Below are positions 63,111 through 64,000 of a stretch of 64,000 bases of DNA, piece after piece. The position numbers and the translations under genes are program-made. Each line of letters starts with the position of its first letter. Within the stretch, counting starts at the first letter, position 1. The notes below the pieces were generated by a model, which searched no databases, was not told the DNA's origin, and worked only from the letters and a program-made list of their open reading frames with translations. Source of the DNA: Paralcaligenes sp. KSB-10 (GTDB lineage: Bacteria > Pseudomonadota > Gammaproteobacteria > Burkholderiales > Burkholderiaceae_B); contig NZ_CP089848.1 in NCBI RefSeq assembly GCF_021266465.1, forward strand, positions 1,054,001-1,118,000, in the 5' to 3' direction.

Positions 63111-63446
63111 ATGATTATCACAAACTCGGTTTTGCGCCAGTATCAAATCATCGCCGCCATTTCGAACAGTATGTTCATCGCGGCTCACGCCAACCAATGG
63201 GACCAACTCGTCGAACTGGGGGATCAATACCATCGGGAAGTCGAAGCGCTGCGCAACATAAGTGAGCTTAGCAACGAAGACCGCATGGCGCGCAGAGACC
63301 TGCTGAACCAGATTCTGGCCAACGACGCCCATATCCGGGAATTGGCCAGCCCCGAACTGAAGCGCCTGCGCTCCTTATTGGGCACCATGAGGCGCCAGCA
63401 ATCCGTGCTGCAGGCCTATTGCGCCCCTGCCGCCAATAAAGAATGA
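63111..63446 (+). CDS. fliT: Flagellar protein FliT
   Basis: The 111-residue helical protein matches FliT, the chaperone of FliD and a modulator of FlhDC: start IITNSVLRQYQIIAAISNSM, WDQLVELGDQYHREVEALR in part, and a C-terminal MRRQQSVLQAY. GGTGAG lies before the ATG. It overlaps the next gene start by 4 bases (ATGA). Confidence 0.9.
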   Translation: MIITNSVLRQYQIIAAISNSMFIAAHANQWDQLVELGDQYHREVEALRNISELSNEDRMARRDLLNQILANDAHIRELASPELKRLRSLLGTMRRQQSVLQAYCAPAANKE

Positions 63447-64000
63447 GCATAGGCGGCCCATCCGCCTTGGGCACACTGCTGGTACAAAGGCTGGACGCTG
63501 TGCTGGGCACCACGCTGTCGCAGCAAGCCAATATAGTGTCCGGCGCGCGGCCCGACGCCGTCACCCAGCCCGATAATCCTTCCTGGCTGGGAGCCGCCGA
63601 AAACGAAATGCTGCGCCATCCGCGCGAAACCGTGGACCAGGCCAAAGGCCAAGCCGGGCAACAAAGCCCCCTGGACAAATCCCGGCCTGGCGCGAACCGG
63701 CCCGACTCCAATCTGGCCTACAGCTCGACGGCAACAGACAGCACACCTTCGGCCCCCACCACGCTGGGCTACGCCGCCAGAACCATACTCGCCCTGCTCA
63801 ACACCTTCCCGGAACAGGCCCCGGCCATGATGGGCAAGGCGCCTTTGGCGAATCCGGCCAATCCCGAGCCGACTGCCGCGAATTCTCAAACGGCAGGCGC
63901 GCCGCCGCCCGGCACCCGCGCAGACACCGCTTCGGCCAGCCCGGCCAATGCCGCATCCACCGCACCTGCCGCAGCCGCCACTGCCGGAGCGGGCATGACA
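63443..64000 (+). CDS. fliK: Flagellar hook-length control protein FliK, N-terminal part
   Basis: The frame stays open from ATG 63443 to the window edge (186 codons). The product is Ala/Pro/Gln-rich and low-complexity, as expected of the FliK N-terminal ruler region; the conserved C-terminal switch domain lies outside. Position right after fliT supports the call, which rests mainly on context. Confidence 0.75.
   Translation, partial: MSIGGPSALGTLLVQRLDAVLGTTLSQQANIVSGARPDAVTQPDNPSWLGAAENEMLRHPRETVDQAKGQAGQQSPLDKSRPGANRPDSNLAYSSTATDSTPSAPTTLGYAARTILALLNTFPEQAPAMMGKAPLANPANPEPTAANSQTAGAPPPGTRADTASASPANAASTAPAAAATAGAGMT

Noticed and set aside
1-64000. tRNA, rRNA, transposase or integrase genes
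   Set aside because: None was seen on either strand; the palindromic repeats have no associated transposase here.

Overview
The window looks like a chromosomal segment of a flagellated, GC-rich betaproteobacterium, most probably an Alcaligenaceae member (Bordetella, Achromobacter or Pusillimonas relatives). The main reason is five Bug-type periplasmic solute receptors (TctC family) spread over separate catabolic operons, a gene expansion typical of that family. TctD/TctE, CopCD, a CysTWA sulfate transporter and a fliA-flaG-fliD-fliS-fliT-fliK order fit the same placement. The genus is inference; no rRNA or tRNA gene was seen.

Layout. 1-7791: a partial SDR gene, a DMT exporter, then an operon of Bug receptor, 2-hydroxyacid dehydrogenase, second Bug receptor, enoyl-CoA hydratase and NDP-forming acyl-CoA synthetase. 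7792-8829: about 1 kb with no convincing gene but two large nested palindromic repeats and short tandem repeats. 8830-20646: SDR, copCD behind a possible Fur box, the sulfate cluster (YezD-like, sbp, cysT, cysW, cysA), an AMP-forming acyl-CoA synthetase, a DUF1800/DUF1501 pair and DoxX. 20902-27038: a NitT/TauT-type ABC operon, a divergent TctDE two-component system, DUF2007 and a TMEM175-type channel. 27158-34662: a LysR-controlled operon (TauD-like dioxygenase, MR/MLE enolase, two Bug receptors, FAH-type hydrolase) followed by otnI-otnC. 34685-40246: FadR-type regulator with a GlcD-like flavoenzyme, DUF3293, an NlpC/P60 lipoprotein, a LivK-type receptor and an esterase. 40384-48478: a GntR-MFS-lyase operon, then a LysR-controlled operon of amidohydrolase, small unknown protein, carboxymuconolactone decarboxylase-like protein, SDR and Bug receptor.

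48479-64000 is flagellar. fliC lies at one side and fliA, flaG, fliD, fliS, fliT and fliK at the other. Between them, on the opposite strand and visibly AT-richer in part, sits a probable flagellin-modification island: WbqC-like protein, three divergent DegT-type sugar aminotransferase homologues (one with Asn where the PLP-binding Lys should be), a small methyltransferase, and a 1194-residue fusion of SAM methyltransferase, methyltransferase regulatory domain, TPR repeats and an O-GlcNAc-transferase-type (GT41) domain. Three near-consensus sigma-28 promoters are visible, before fliC, flaG and, unexpectedly, a hemerythrin-like gene next to the fusion gene.

The most novel content is this island: a one-polypeptide methyltransferase/GT41 enzyme with DegT paralogues of different active-site chemistry, beside the flagellin gene. 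Secondary points of interest are the palindromic repeat family (three copies, one a chimera), several clear operator-like dyads in divergent promoters, and two uncharacterised Bug-linked catabolic operons.
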